Positions 1-14,595 of a DNA stretch of 64,000 nucleotides are shown here, piece by piece. Made by a program: the position numbers and the translations under genes. The DNA comes from Balanoglossus misakiensis. Taxonomy: Eukaryota; Hemichordata. Location of the stretch: NCBI GenBank assembly GCA_040954595.2, contig CM082582.2, positions 372,001-436,000 on the forward strand, read 5' to 3'. The notes under the pieces are model-generated. The model did no database searches. It saw nothing but the letters and a program-made list of their open reading frames with translations, and had not been told where the DNA came from. Every line of letters begins with the position of its first letter. Position 1 is the stretch's first letter.

Positions 1-1903
1 ATGCAGTCCTACCCGAACAAATGTCGAGTGTTGACCCGCTGTGACTTTCCCTCTTCGGTTTGCCCGACTTAGCCAACGTCTTTGTACTAATGTGTCGGGT
101 CTTTTGCAGAGCCAGGCCGAAGGAAATCCGACTTGATCACCGTTGCTAACGAACGCTAGTGTCTGTCATGGTGTGCCGGGGTTTTAGAAGAGCCAGGCCG
201 TAGGAGATCTGACTTGATCATCGTGGTCAATGTACGCGTGTTTCCGCTCTAAAGTGCCGGGGCTTCAGCTAAACCATGCCGTAGGAAATCCGACGTAATC
301 ACCGTTGATAACTTACGGCAGTCTGTGTCATATAGAGCCGGTGCACCAGCCGAATCACGCCGTAGGAAATCTGACTTGATCAACGTGGTCAATGTACGCC
401 TGTTTCTGCTCTAGAGTGCCGGGGCTTCAGCTGAGCCAGGCCGTAGGAAACCCGACGTGATTACCGTTGTTAACTTACGCCAGTCTGTGTCCTATATATA
501 GTGCCGGGGCATCAGCCGTGCCAGGCCGAAGGAAATGTGAGTAGATCAACGTGGTCTCTGTACGCGTGTTTCTGCTCTAGAGTGCCGGGGCTTTATCCAA
601 GCCATGCCGTAGAAAATCTGACTTGATCACCGTTGCTAACGTACGATAGTGTCTGTCATAGTGTGCCGGGGTTTTAGTCGAGCCAAGCCGTAGGAGATCA
701 GACTTCATCAACGTGGTCTCTGTACGCGTGTTTCTGCTCTAGAGTGCCGGGGCTTTATCCAAGCCATGCCGTAGAAAATCTGACTTGATCACCGTTGCTA
801 ACGTACGCTAGTGTCTGTCATATTGTGACGGAGATTTAGCCGAGCCAGGCCGTAGAAAAATCGACTTGTTCAACGTTACCAGTGTGCAACTGTTTCTGCT
901 CTAGAGTGTCAGGGTTTTAGCCGACTTATGCTGTAGGAAATCTGAGTTGATGAACGGGAATTCAATGTTAGAAAACCCGTGTGGAAAGTATCTCTACCCG
1001 TTTGGAACTATGAAAAGAATTTATTCTTATTTATTTTGTGAAACAAGACAATTTTTCGAAAAAAAGTCGAAAATGGTAATTTTGTCTTGGGTGATTCAAA
1101 TTATACCACATTTTCTGGAATTTGCAGCACTTTTTACAAGAGAACGACACTTCATGCGCCATAATATTTCCGAAAATGAAGAAAAGAGTTTATTTTTTAT
1201 GATTTTTTAAAAATGTACCATTTTGTCAAAATATGGCCAAAATGGCTATTTTTTCTTGAATTCCGTCAATATCTCTGCATTTTTGGAGTGGTCGAAAGTT
1301 TTAACATACAATCAACATGTCATATATGATCAGGGCACCAAATTCGAAGAACGAAGGTTGTTTTATTTTATTTTTCTAAAAATGACATTTTCAAGGAAAA
1401 TTTGGTAAAACGCAATTTTGTCTGCAGTGAGCCAAATTAGACGGTCTTTTGTGGAATTTGTATCGATATATATATACGAAGAGCATTCTATACTCCATCA
1501 GATTTCCGAAAATGTAGAAAACAGGTATTTTTTGTAATTTTCAAAAATTTACCATTTTGACCAAATTGTGGTTAAAATTGTTATTTTTGTGTTGAATGCC
1601 GCCAGTGTCACTGCTTTTAAAAGTCATAAAAACTTTTAACATGCAAGCAATTGCTTATATATGATCAGGCCACCGAATTAAAAAAATAAAGAATGTTTTG
1701 CCTAAAAATGACCTTTTTGGTGCAAAAACGAATAAAACGCAATTTTGTATTAAATCAGCCTCTTCAGAGTGCATTTTTTATAATCAGCACCATTTTTACA
1801 TATATTGGAAATTTCATACATCATCAGATATCCAAATATGAAAAAATGATTTAGATTTAAGATGATTGTCCAAAATTAGCTGATATCTAATAAATGTAGT
1901 ATT
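1..1903 (+). repeat. Satellite unit, 5' truncated by window edge
   Basis: Starts about 144 bp downstream of its anchor; the same linker motif recurs at 2,048, giving a 2,047-bp period. The GC block (118-931) spans exactly nine 81-bp steps and one 85-bp step. It is almost identical to the GC block of the next unit. Confidence 0.93.
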
Positions 1904-3949
1904 GAACCGTTCTGTCCCCCCCTACATTATATGCGGTACGCCGATGTCAGCTTACCCGGCAGTACTGCAGGCCGTGCCCCCAAATAACGTCGGTGTGTGA
2001 AACGCCCTGGTTAAATTCGGGCTTTCTCTATAAATTAACAGGCAATAATGCAGTCCTACCCGAACAAATGTCGAGTGTTGACCCGCTGTGACTTTCCCTC
2101 TTCGGTTTGCCCGACTTAGCCAACGTCTTTGTACTAATGTGTCGGGTCTTTTGCCGAGCCAGGCCGAAGGAAATCCGACTTGATCACCGTTGCTAACGAA
2201 CGCTAGTGTCTGTCGTGGTGTGCCGGGGTTTTAGTCGAACCAGGCCGTAGGAAATCTGACTTGATCAACGTGGTCAATGTACGCGTGTTTCCGCTCTAAA
2301 GTGCCGGGGCTTCAGCTAAACCATGCCGTAGGAAATCCGACGTAATCACCGTTGATAACTTACGCCAGTCTGTGTCATATAGAGCCGGTGCACCAGCCGA
2401 ATCACGCCGTAGGAAATCTGACTTGATCAACGTGGTCAATGTACGCCTGTTTCTGCTCTAGAGTGCCGGGGCTTCAGCTGAGCCAGGCCGTAGGAAACCC
2501 GACGTGATTACCGTTGTTAACTTACGCCAGTCTGTGTCCTATATATAGTGCCGGGGCATCAGCCGTGCCAGGCCGAAGGAAATGTGAGTAGATCAACGTG
2601 GTCTCTGTACGCGTGTTTCTGCTCTAGAGTGCCGGGGCTTTATCCAAGCCATGCCGTAGAAAATCTGACTTGATCACCGTTGCTAACGTACGATAGTGTC
2701 TGTCATAGTGTGCCGGGGTTTTAGTCGAGCCAAGCCGTAGGAGATCAGACTTCATCAACGTGGTCTCTGTACGCGTGTTTCTGCTCTAGAGTGCCGGGGC
2801 TTTATCCAAGCCATGCCGTAGAAAATCTGACTTGATCACCGTTGCTAACGTACGCTAGTGTCTGTCATATTGTGACGGAGATTTAGCCGAGCCAGGCCGT
2901 AGAAAAATCGACTTGTTCAACGTTACCAGTGTGCAACTGTTTCTGCTCTAGAGTGTCAGGGTTTTAGCCGACTTATGCTGTAGGAAATCTGAGTTGATGA
3001 ACGGGAATTCAATGTTAGAAAACCCGTGTGGAAAGTATCTCCTCCCGTTTGAAACTAAGAAAAGAATTTATTCTTATTCATTTTGTTAAAAAGACAATTT
3101 TTCGAAAAAAAGTCGAAAATGGTAATTTTGTCTTGGGTGATTCAAATTATACCACCTTTTCTGGAATTTGCAGCACTTTTTACAAGAGAACGACACTTCA
3201 TGCTCCATAATATTTCCGAAAATGAAGAAAATAGTTAATTTTTTATGATTTTTTAAAAATTTACCATTTTTGTCAAAATATGGCCAAAATGGCTATTTTT
3301 TCTTGAATTCCGTCAATATCTCTGCATTTTTGGAGTGGTCGAAAGTTTTAACATACAATCAACATGTCATATATGATCAGGGCACCACATTTGAAGAACA
3401 AAGGTTTTTTTATTTTTTTTTCTAAAAATGACATTTTCAAGGAAAATTTGGTAAAACGCAATTTTGTCTGCAGTGAGCCAAATTAGACGGTCTTTTGTGG
3501 AATTTGTATCGATATATACATACGAAGAGCATTCTATACTCCATCAGATTTCCAAAAATGTAGAAAACAGGTATTTTTTGTAATTTTCAAAAATTTACCA
3601 TTTTGACCAAATTGTGGCTAAAATTGTTATTTTCGTGTTGAATGCCGCCAGTGTCACTGCTTTTAAAAGTCATAAAAACTTTTAACATACAAGCAATTGT
3701 TTATATATGATCAGGTCACCGAATTAAAAAAATAAAGAATGTTTTGCCTAAAAATGACCTTTTTGGTGCAAAAACGAATAAAACGCAATTTTGTATTAAA
3801 TCAGCTTATTCAGAGTGCATTTTTTATAATCAGCACCATTTTTACATATAATGGAAATTTCATACATCATCAGATATCCAAATATGAAAAAATGATTTAG
3901 ATTTTAGATGATTGTCCAAAAGTAGCTGATATCTAATAAATATAGTATT
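1904..3949 (+). repeat. Satellite unit, 2,046 bp
   Basis: Standard length with the shortest C tract in the window (7). GC block of ten subrepeats nearly identical to that at 118-931, including ACTTCATCAACG at about 2,750, shared with about 710. Confidence 0.93.
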
Positions 3950-6327
3950 GAACCGTTCTGTCCCCCCCCCCCCCCCCCTACATTAAATGCGGTACGCCGA
4001 TGTCAGCTTACCCGTCAGTACTGCAGGCCGTGCCCACAACTAACGTCGGTGTTTGAAACGCCCTGGTTAAATTCGGGCTTTCTCTATAAATTGACAGGCA
4101 ATATTGTAGTCCTACCGGAACAAATGTCGAGTGTTGACCCGCTGTGACTTTCCCTCTTCGGTTTGCCCGACTTAGCCAACGTCTTTGTACTAGAGTGTCG
4201 GGTGTTTTGCAGAGCCAGGCCGCAGGAAATCCGACTTGATCACCGTTGCTAACGAACGCTAGTGTCTGTCATGGTGTGCCGGGGTTTTAGTCGAGCCAGG
4301 CCGTAGGAGATCTGACTTGATCATCGTGGTCAATGTACGCGTGTTTCCGCTCTAAAGTGCCGGGGCTTCAGCTAAACCAGGCCGTTGGAAATCCGACGTA
4401 ATCACCGTTGATAACTTACGCCAGTCTGTGTCATATAGAGCCGGTGCACCAGCCGAGTCACGCCGTAGGAATCTAATTTGATCAACGTGGTCAATGTACG
4501 CCTGTTTCTGCTCTAGAGTGCCGGGGCTTCAGCTGAGCCAGGCCGTAGGAAACCCGACGTGATTACCGTTGTTAACTTACGCCAGTCTGTGTCCTATATA
4601 TAGTGCGGGGCATCAGCCGTGCCAGGCCTAAGGAAATGTGAGTAGATCAATGTGGTCTCTGTACGCGTGTTTCTGCTCTAGAATGCCAGGGCTTTAGCCA
4701 AGCCATGCCGTAGGAAATCTGAATTGATCAACGTTGCTAACGAACGCTAGTGTCTGTCATAGTGTGCCGGGGTTTTAGTCGAGCCAAGCCGTAGGAGATC
4801 TGACTTGATCATCGTGGTCAATGTACGCGTGTTTCCGCTCTAAAGTGCCGGGGCTTGAGCTAAACCAGGCCGTAGGAAATCCGACGTAATCACCGTTGAT
4901 AACTTACGCCAGTCTGTGTCATATAGAGCCGGTGCACCAGCCGAGTCACGCCGTAGGAATCTGATTTGATCAACGTGGTCAATGTACGCCTGTTTCTGCT
5001 CTAGAGTGCCGGGGCTTCAGCTGAGCCAGGCCGTAGGAAACCCGACGTGATTACCGTTGTTAACTTACGCAAGTCTGTGTCCTATATATACTGCCGGGGC
5101 ATCAGCCGTGCCAGGCCGAAGGAAATGTGAGTAGATCAACGTGGTTTCTGTACGCGTGTTTCTGCTCTAGAGTGCCAGGGCTTTAGCCAAGCTAAAGGAA
5201 ATCTGACTTGATCAACGTTGCTAACGAACGCTAGTGTCTGTCATATTGTGACGGAGATTTAGCCGAGCCAGGCCGTAGAAAAATCGACTTGTTCAACGTT
5301 ACCAGTGTGCAACTGTTTCTGCTCTAGAGTGTCAGGGTTTTAGCCGACTTATGCTGTAGGAAATCTGAGTTGATGAATGGGAATTCAATGTTTAAAAACC
5401 TGTGTGGAAAGTGTCTCTACCCTTTTGAAACTAAGAAAAGAATTTATTCTTATTTATTTTGAAAAAATCACAATTTTTCGAAAAAAAGTCGAAAATGGTA
5501 ATTTTGTCATGGGTGATTCAAATTATACCGCTTTTTCTGGAATTTGCAGCACTTTTTACAAGAGAACGACACTTCATGCTCCATAATATTTCCGAAAATG
5601 AAGAAAAGAGTTAATTTTTTATGATTTTTTAAAAATTTACAATTTTTGTCAAAATATGGCCAAAATGGCTATTTTTTCTTGAATTCCGTCAATATCTCTG
5701 CATTTTTGGAGTGGTCGAAAGTTTTAACATACAATCAACATGTCATATATGATCAGGGCACCAAATTCGAAGAACAAAGGTTTTTTTTTATTTTTTTTTC
5801 TAAAAATGACATTTTCAAGGAAAATTTGGTAAAACGCAATTTTGTCTGCAGTGAGCCAAATTGGCCGTTTTTTTGTGGAATTTGTATCGATATATGTATA
5901 CGAAGAGCATTCTATACTCCATCAGATTTCCGAAAATGTAGAAAACAGGTATTTTTTGTAATTTTCAAAAATTTACCATTTTGACCGAATTGTGGCTAAA
6001 ATTGTTATTTTCGCGTTGAATGCCGCCAGTGTCACTGCTTTTAAAAGTCATTAAAACTTTTAACATACAAGCAATTGTTTATATATGATAAGGTCACCGA
6101 ATTAAAAAAATAAAGAATGTTTTGCCTAAAAATGACCTTTTTGGTGCAAAAACGAATAAAACGCAATTTTGTATTAAATCAGCTCATTCAGAGTGCATTT
6201 TTTATAATCAGCACCATTTTTACATATAATGGAAATTTCATACATCATCAGATATCCAAATATGAAAAAATGATTTAGATTTTAGATGATTGTCCAAAAG
6301 TAGCTGATATCTAATAAATGTAGTATT
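3950..6327 (+). repeat. Satellite unit, expanded 2,378-bp form
   Basis: Longest C tract (17). The GC block has fourteen subrepeats (starts at 4221, 4302, 4383, 4464, 4544, 4628, 4709, 4790, 4871, 4952, 5032, 5117, ~5194, 5274), two dimers more than normal; 4,302-4,709 and 4,790-5,194 are a duplicated stretch, so two 84-85-bp TATATA-bearing copies are present. The copy at ~5194 has lost a few bases around its CCGTAGG start. Confidence 0.92.
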
Positions 6328-8410
6328 GAACCGTTCTGTCCCCCCCCCCCCTACATTACATGCGGTACGCCGATGTCAGCTTACCCATCAGTACTGCAGG
6401 CCGTGCCCACAACTAACGTCGGTGTTTGAAACGCCCTGGTTAAATTCGGGCTTTCTCTATAAATTGACAGGCAATAATGTAGTCCTACCGGAACAAATGT
6501 CGAGTGTTGACCCGCTGTGACTTTCCCTCTTCGGTTTGCCCGACTTAGCCAACGTCTTTGTACTAGAGTGTCGGGTCGTTTGCAGAGCCAGGCCGAAGGA
6601 AATCCGACTTGATCACCGTTGCTAACGAACGCTAGTGTCTGTCATGGTGTGCCGGGGTTTTAGTCGAGCCAGGCCGTAGGAGATCTGACTTGATCATCGT
6701 GGTCAATGTACGCGTGTTTCCGCTCTAAAGTGCCGGGGCTTCAGCTAAACCAGGCCGTAGGAAATCCGACGTAATCACCGTTGATAACTTACGCCAGTCT
6801 GTGTCATATAGAGCCGGTGTACCAGCCGAGTCACGCCGTAGGAAATCTTACTTGATCAACGTGGTCAATGTACGCCTGTTTCTGCTCTAGAGAGCCGGGG
6901 CTTCAGCTGAGCCAGGCCGTAGGAAACCCGACGTGATTACCGTTGTTAACTTACGCCAGTCTGTGTCCTATATATAATGCCGGGGCATCAGCCGTGCCAG
7001 GCCGAAGGAAATGTGAGTAGATCAACGTGGTCTCTGTACGCGTGTTTCTGCTCTAGAGTGCCAGGGCTTTAGCCAAGCCATGCCGTAGAAAATCTGACTT
7101 GATCACCGTTGCTAACGAACGCTAGTGTCTGTCATAGTGTGCCGGGGTTTTAGTCGAACCAAGCCGTAGGAGATCAGACTTGATCAACGTGGTCTCTGTA
7201 CGCGTGTTTCTGCTCTGGAGTGCCGGGGCTTTATCCAAGCCATGCCGTAGAAAATCTGACTTGATCACCGTTGCTAACCTACGCTAGTGTCTGTCATATT
7301 GTGACGGAGATTTAGCCGAGCCAGGCCGTAGAAAAATCGACTTGTTCAACGTTACCAGTGTGCAACTGTTTCTGTTCTAGAGTGTCAGGGTTTTAGCCGA
7401 CTTGTAGGAAATCTGAGTTGATGAACGGGAATTCAATGTTAGAAATCCGTGTGGAAAGTATCTCTACCCGTTTGGAACTAAGAAAAGAATTTATTCTTAT
7501 TTATTTTGTAAAAAAACAATATTTCGAAAAAAAGTCGAAAATGGTAATTTTGTCTTGGGTGATTCAAATTATACCGCCTTTTCTGGAATTTGCAGCACTT
7601 TTTACAAGAGAACGACACTTCATGCTCCATAATATTTCCGAAAATGAAGAAAAGAGTTAATTTTTTATGATTTTTTAAATGAAGAAAAGAGTTAATTTTT
7701 TATGATTTTTTAAAATTTCAAATTTACCATTTTTGTCAAAATATGGCCAAAATGGCTATTTTTTCTTGAATTCCGTCAATATCTCAGCATTTTTGGAGTG
7801 GTCGAAAGTTTTAACATACAATCAACATGTCATATATGATCAGGCACTAAATTCGAAGAACAAAGGTTTTTTATTTTTTTTTCTAAAAATGACATTTTCA
7901 AGGAAAATTTGGTAAAACGCAATTTTGTCTGAAGTGAGCAAAATTAGACGGTCTTTTGTGGAATTTGTATCGATATATACATACGAAGAGCATTCTATAC
8001 TCCATCAGATTTCCGAAAATGTAGAAAACAGGTATTTTTTGTAATTTTCAAAAATTTACCATTTTGACCGAATTGTGGCTAAAATTGTTATTTTCGTGTT
8101 GAATGCCGCCAGTGTCACTGCTTTTAAAAGTCATAAAAACTTTTAACATACAAGCAATTGTTTATATATGATAAGGTCACCGTATTAAAAAAATAAAGAA
8201 TGTTTTGACTAAAAATGACCTTTTTGGTGCAAAAACGAATAAAACGCAATTTTGTATTAAATCAGCTCATTCAGAGTGCATTTTTTATAATCAGCACCAT
8301 TTTTACATATAATGGAAATTTCATACATCATCAGATATCCAAATATGAAAAAATGATTTAGATTTTAGATGATTGTCCAAAAGTAGCTGATATTTAATAA
8401 ATGTAGTATT
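6328..8410 (+). repeat. Satellite unit, 2,083 bp
   Basis: C12 tract. Private marks: GGTGTACCAGCC and CTCTAGAGAGCC in the GC block, loss of a few bases at GCCGACTTGTAGG near 7,397, and a 35-bp tandem duplication in the AT block at 7,646-7,715. Confidence 0.93.
7646..7715 (+). repeat. 35-bp tandem duplication in AT block
   Basis: GAAGAAAAGAGTTAATTTTT begins at 7,646 and again at 7,681. Found only in this unit and the next one, so it marks their common origin. Confidence 0.92.
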
Positions 8411-10498
8411 GAACCGTTCTGTCCCCCCCCCCCCTACATTACATGCGGTACGCCGATGTCAGCTTACCCATCAGTACTGCAGGCCGTGCCCACAACTAAC
8501 GTCGGTGATTGAAACGCCCTGGTTAAATTCGGGCTTTCTCTATAAATTGACAGGCAATAATGTAGTCCTACCATTACAAATGTCGAGTGTTGACCCGCTG
8601 TGACTTTCCCTCTTCGGTTTGCCCGACTTAGCCAACGTCTTTGTACTAGAGTGTCGGGTGTTTTGCAGAGCCAGGCCGAAGGAAATCCGACTTGATCACC
8701 GTTGCTAACGAACGCTAGTGTCTGTCATGGTGTGCCGGGGTTTTAGTCGAGCCAGGCCGTAGGAGATCTGACTTGATTATCGTGGTCAATGTACGCGTGT
8801 TTCCACTCTAAAGGGCCGGGGCTTCAGCTACACCAGGCCGTAGGAAATCCGACGTAATCACCGTTGATAACTTACGCCAGTCTGTGTCATATAGAGCCGG
8901 TGCACCAGCCGAGTCACGCCGTAGGAAATCTTACTTGATCAACGTGGTCAATGTACGCCTGTTTCTGCTCTAGAGTGCCGGGGCTTCAGCTGAGCCAGGC
9001 CGTGGGAAACCCGACGTGATTACCGTTGTTAACTTACGCCAGTTTGTGTCCTATATATAGTGCCGGGGCATCAGCCGTGCCAGGCCGAAGGAAATGTGAG
9101 TAGATCAACGTGGTCTCTGTACGCGTGTTTCTGCTCTAGAGTGCAAGGGCTTTAGCCAAGCCATGCCGTAGGAAATCTGACTTGATCAACGTTGCTAACG
9201 AACGCTAATGTCTGTCATAGTGTGCCGGGGTTTTAGTCGAGCCAAGCCGTAGGAGATCAGACTTGATCAACGTGGTCTCTGTACGCGTGTTTCTGCTCTA
9301 GAGTGCCGGGGCTTTATCCAAGCCATGCCGTAGAAAATCTGACTTGATCACCGTTGCTAACGGACGCTAGTGTCTGTCATATTGTGACGGAGATTTAGCC
9401 GAGCCAGGCCGTAGAAAAATCGACTTGTTCAACGTTACCAGTGTGCAACTGTTTCTGCTCTAGAGTGTCAGGGTTTTAGCCGACTTATGCTGTAGGAAAT
9501 CTGAGTTGATGAACGGGAATTCAATGTTAGAAATCCGTGTGGAAAGTATCTCTACCCGTTTGGAACTAAGAAAAGAATGTATTCTTATTTATTTTGTAAA
9601 AAAACAATATTTCGAAAAAAAGTCGAAAATGGTAATTTTGTCTTGGGTGATTCAAATTATACCGCCTTTTCTGGAATTTGCAGCACTTTTTACAAGAGAA
9701 CGACACTTCATGCTCTATAATATTTCCGAAAATGAAGAAAAGAGTTAATTTTTTATGATTTTTTAAATGAAGAAAAGAGTTAATTTTTTATGATTTTTTA
9801 AAATTTCAAATTTACCATTTTTGTCAAAATATGGCCAAAATGGCTATTTTTTCTTGAATTCCGTCAATATCTCAGCATTTTTGGAGTGGTCGAAAGTTTT
9901 AACATACAATCAACATGTCATATATGATCAGGCACTAAATTCGAAGAACAAAGGTTTTTTATTTTTTTTTCTAAAAATGACATTTTCAAGGAAAATTTGG
10001 TAAAACGCAATTTTGTCTGAAGTGAGCAAAATTAGACGGTCTTTTGTGGAATTTGTATCGATATATACATACGAAGAGCATTCTATACTCCATCAGATTT
10101 CCGAAAATGTAGAAAACAGGTATTTTTTGTAATTTTCAAAAATTTACCATTTTGACCGAATTGTGGCTAAAATTGTTATTTTCGTGTTGAATGCCGCCAG
10201 TGTCACTGCTTTTAAAAGTCATAAAAACTTTTAACATACAAGCAATTGTTTATATATGATAAGGTCACCGTATTAAAAAAATAAAGAATGTTTTGACTAA
10301 AAATGACCTTTTTGGTGCAAAAACGAATAAAACGCAATTTTGTATTAAATCAGCTCATTCAGAGTTCATTTTTTATAATCAGCACCATTTTTACATATAA
10401 TGGAAATTTCATACATCATCAGATATCCAAATATGAAAAAATGATTTAGATTTTAGATGATTGTCCAAAAGTAGCTGATATCTAATAAATGTAGTATT
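8411..10498 (+). repeat. Satellite unit, 2,088 bp
   Basis: C12 tract. Carries AAAGGGCCGGGG, CAGCTACACC and GAGTGCAAGGGC in the GC block and the same 35-bp AT-block duplication as the preceding unit. Confidence 0.93.
9734..9803 (+). repeat. 35-bp tandem duplication in AT block
   Basis: Same duplication as at 7,646 (copies start at 9,734 and 9,769). Absent from the following unit at the matching place (about 11,822), although that unit is otherwise nearly identical upstream. Confidence 0.92.
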
Positions 10499-12544
10499 GA
10501 ACCGTTCTGTCCCCCCCCCCCCTACATTACATGCGGTACGCCGATGTCAGCTTACCCATCAGTACTGCAGGCCGTGCCCACAACTAACGTCGGTGATTGA
10601 AACGCCCTGGTTAAATTCGGGCTTTCTCTATAAATTGACAGGCAATAATGTAGTCCTACCATTACAAATGTCGAGTGTTGACCCGCTGTGACTTTCCCTC
10701 TTCGGTTTGCCCGACTTAGCCAACGTCTTTGTACTAGAGTGTCGGGTGTTTTGCAGAGCCAGGCCGAAGGAAATCCGACTTGATCACCGTTGCTAACGAA
10801 CGCTAGTGTCTGTCATGGTGTGCCGGGGTTTTAGTCGAGCCAGGCCGTAGGAGATCTGACTTGATTATCGTGGTCAATGTACGCGTGTTTCCACTCTAAA
10901 GGGCCGGGGCTTCAGCTACACCAGGCCGTAGGAAATCCGACGTAATCACCGTTGATAACTTACGCCAGTCTGTGTCATATAGAGCCGGTGCACCAGCCGA
11001 GTCACGCCGTAGGAAATCTTACTTGATCAACGTGGTCAATGTACGCCTGTTTCTGCTCTAGAGTGCCGGGGCTTCAGCTGAGCCAGGCCGTGGGAAACCC
11101 GACGTGATTACCGTTGTTAACTTACGCCAGTTTGTGTCCTATATATAGTGCCGGGGCATCAGCCGTGCCAGGCCGAAGGAAATGTGAGTAGATCAACGTG
11201 GTCTCTGTACGCGTGTTTCTGCTCTAGAGTGCAAGGGCTTTAGCCAAGCCATGCCGTAGGAAATCTGACTTGATCAACGTTGCTAACGAACGCTAATGTC
11301 TGTCATAGTGTGCCGGGGTTTTAGTCGAGCCAAGCCGTAGGAGATCAGACTTGATCAACGTGGTCTCTGTACGCGTGTTTCTGCTCTAGAGTGCCGGGGC
11401 TTTATCCAAGCCATGCCGTAGAAAATCTGACTTGATCACCGTTGCTAACGGACGCTAGTGTCTGTCATATTGTGACGGAGATTTAGCCGAGCCAGGCCGT
11501 AGAAAAATCGACTTGTTCAACGTTACCAGTGTGCAACTGTTTCTGCTCTAGAGTGTCAGGGTTTTAGCCGACTTATGCTGTAGGAAATCTGAGTTGATGA
11601 ACGGGAATTCAATGTTAGAAATCCGTGTGGAAAGTATCTCTACCCGTTTGGAACTAAGAAAAGAATGTATTCTTATTTATTTTGTAAAAAAACAATATTT
11701 CGAAAAAAAGTCGAAAATGGTAATTTTGTCTTGGGTGATTCAAATTATACCGCCTTTTCTGGAATTTGCAGCACTTTTTACAAGAGAACGACACTTCATG
11801 CTCTATAATATTTCCGAAAATGAAGAAAAGAGTTAATTTTTTATGATTTTTTAAAAATTTACCATTTTTGTCAAAATATGGCCAAAATGGCTATTTTTTC
11901 TTGAATTCCGTCAATATCTCAGTATTTTTGGAGTGGTCGAAAGTTTTAACATACAATCAACATGTCATATATGATCAGGCACTAAATTCGAAGAACAAAG
12001 GTTTTTTATTTTTTTTTCTAAAAATGACATTTTCAAGGAAAATTTGGTAAAACGCAATTTTGTCTGCAGTGAGCCAAATTAGACGGTCTTTTGTGGAATT
12101 TGTATCGATATATACATACGAAGAGCATTCTATACTCCATCAGATTTCCGAAAATGTAGAAAACAGGTATTTTTTGTAATTTTCAAAAATTTACCATTTT
12201 GACCGAATTGTGGCTAAAATTGTTATTTTCGTGTTGAATGCCGCCAGTGTCATTGCTTTTAAAAGTCATAAAAAATTTTAACATACAAGCAATTGTTTAT
12301 ATATGATAAGGTCACCGAATTAAAAAAATAAAGAATGTTTTGACTAAAAATGACCTTTTTGGTGCAAAAACGAATAAAACGCAATTTTGTATTAAATCAG
12401 CTCATTCAGAGTGCATTTTTATAATCAGCACCATTTTTACATATAATGGAAATTTCATACATCATCAGATATCCAAATATGAAAAGATGATTTACATTTT
12501 AGATGATTGTCAAAAATTAGCTGATATCTGATAAATGTAGTATT
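10499..12544 (+). repeat. Satellite unit, 2,046 bp, mosaic
   Basis: C12 tract. Almost identical to the preceding unit up to about 11,836 (shares AAAGGGCCGGGG, GAGTGCAAGGGC and AAAAGAATGTATTC) but then lacks the 35-bp duplication and has CTGCAGTGAGCC where the preceding unit has CTGAAGTGAGC. A recombination or conversion boundary between roughly 11,836 and 12,069 is implied. Confidence 0.92.
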
Positions 12545-14595
12545 GAACCGTTCTGTTCCCCCCCCCCCCTACATTATATGCGGTACGCTGATGTCAGCTT
12601 ACCCGGCAGTACTGCAGGCCGTGCCCCCAACTAACGTCGGTGTTTGAAACGCCCTGGTTAAATTCGGGCTTTCTCTATAAATTGACAGGCAATAATGCAG
12701 TCCTACCGGAACAAATGTCGAGTGTTGACCCGCTGTGACTTTCCCTGTTCGGTTTGCCCGACTTAGCCAACGTCTTTGTACTAGAGTGTCGGGTCTTTTG
12801 CAGAGCCAGGCCGAAGGAAATCCGACTTGATCACCGTTGCTAACGAACGCTAGTGTCTGTCATGGTGTGCCGGGGTTTTAGTCGAGCCAGGCCGTAGGAG
12901 ATCTGACTTGATCATCGTGGTCAATGTACGCGTGTTTCCGCTCTAAAGGGCTGGGGCTTCAGCTAAACCAGGCCGTAGGAAATCCGACGTAATCACCGTT
13001 GATAACTTACGCCAGTCTGTGTCATATAGAGCCGATGCACCAGCCGAGTCACGCCGTAGGAAATCTTACTTGATCAACGTGGTCAATGTACGCCTGTTTC
13101 TGCTCTAGAGTGCCGGGGCTTCAGCTGAGCCAGGCCGTGGGAAACCCGACGTGATTACCGTTGTTAACTTACGCCAGTTTGTGTCCTATATATAGTGCCG
13201 GGGCATCAGCCGTGCCAGGCCGAAGGAAATGTGAGTAGATCAACGTGGTCTCTGTACGCGTGTTTCTGCTCTAGAGTGCCAGGGCTTTAGCCAAGCCATG
13301 CCGTAGGAAATCTGACTTGATCAACGTTGCTAACGAACGCTAATGTCTGTCATAGTGTGCCGGGGTTTTAGTCGAGCCAAGCCGTAGGAGATCAGACTTG
13401 ATCAACGTGGTCTCTGTACGCGTGTTTCTGCTCTAGAGTGCCGGGGCTTTATCCAAGCCATGCCGTAGAAAATCTGACTTGATCACCGGTGCTAACGTAC
13501 GCTAGTGTCTGTCATATTGTGACGGAGATTTAGCCGAGCCAGGCCGTAGAAAAATCGACTTGTTCAACGTTACCAGTGTGCAACTGTTTCTGCTCTAGAG
13601 TGTCAGGGTTTTAGCCGACTTATGCTGTAGGAAATCTGAGTTGATGAACGGGAATTCAATGTTAGAAAACCCGTGTGGAAAGTATCTCTACCCGTTTGAA
13701 ACTAAGAAAAGAATTTATTCTTATTTATTTTGTAAAAAAGACAATTTTTCGAAAAAAAGTCGAAAAATTGCAATTTTGTCTTGGGTGATTCAAATTATAC
13801 CGCCTTTTTTGGAATTTGCAGCACTTTTTACAAGAGAACGACACTTCATGATCCATAATATTTCCGAAAATGAAGAAAAGAGTTAATTTTTTATGATTTT
13901 TCAAAAATTTACCATTTTTGTCAAAATATGGCCAAAATGGCTATTTTTCTTGAATTCCGTCAATATCTCTGCATTTTTGGAGTGGTCGAGAGTTTTAACA
14001 TACAATCAACATGTCATATATGATCAGGGCACCAAATTCGAAGAACAAAGGTTTTTTATTTTTTTTTCTAAAAATGACATTTTCAAGGAAAATTTGGTAA
14101 AACGCAATTTTGTCTGCAGTGAGCCAAATTAGACGGTCTTTTGTGGAATTTGTATCGATATATACATACGAAGAGCATTCTGTACTCCATCAGATTTCCG
14201 AAAATGTAGAAAACAGGTATTTTTTGTAATTTTCAAAAAATTACCATTTTGACCAAATTGTGGCTAAAATTGTTATTTTCGTGATGAATGCCGCCAGTGT
14301 CACTGCTTTTAAAAGTCATAAAAACTTTTAACATACAAGCAATTGTTTATATATGATCAGGTCACCGAATTAAAAATATAAAGAATGTTTTGCCTAAAAA
14401 TGACCTTTTTGGTGCAAAAACGAATAAAACGCAATCTTGTATTAAATCAGTTCATTCAGAGTGCATGTTTTATAATAAGCACCATTTTTACATATAATGG
14501 AAATTTCATACATCATCAGATATCCAAATATGAAAAAATGATTTAGATTTTAGATGATTGTCCAAAATTAGCTGATATCTAATAAATGTAGTATT
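12545..14595 (+). repeat. Satellite unit, 2,051 bp
   Basis: C12 tract preceded by an extra T (TCTGTTCCC). GC block of the standard ten-copy form; AT block switches to the AAATTGCAATTTTG variant type that dominates later units. Confidence 0.92.
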
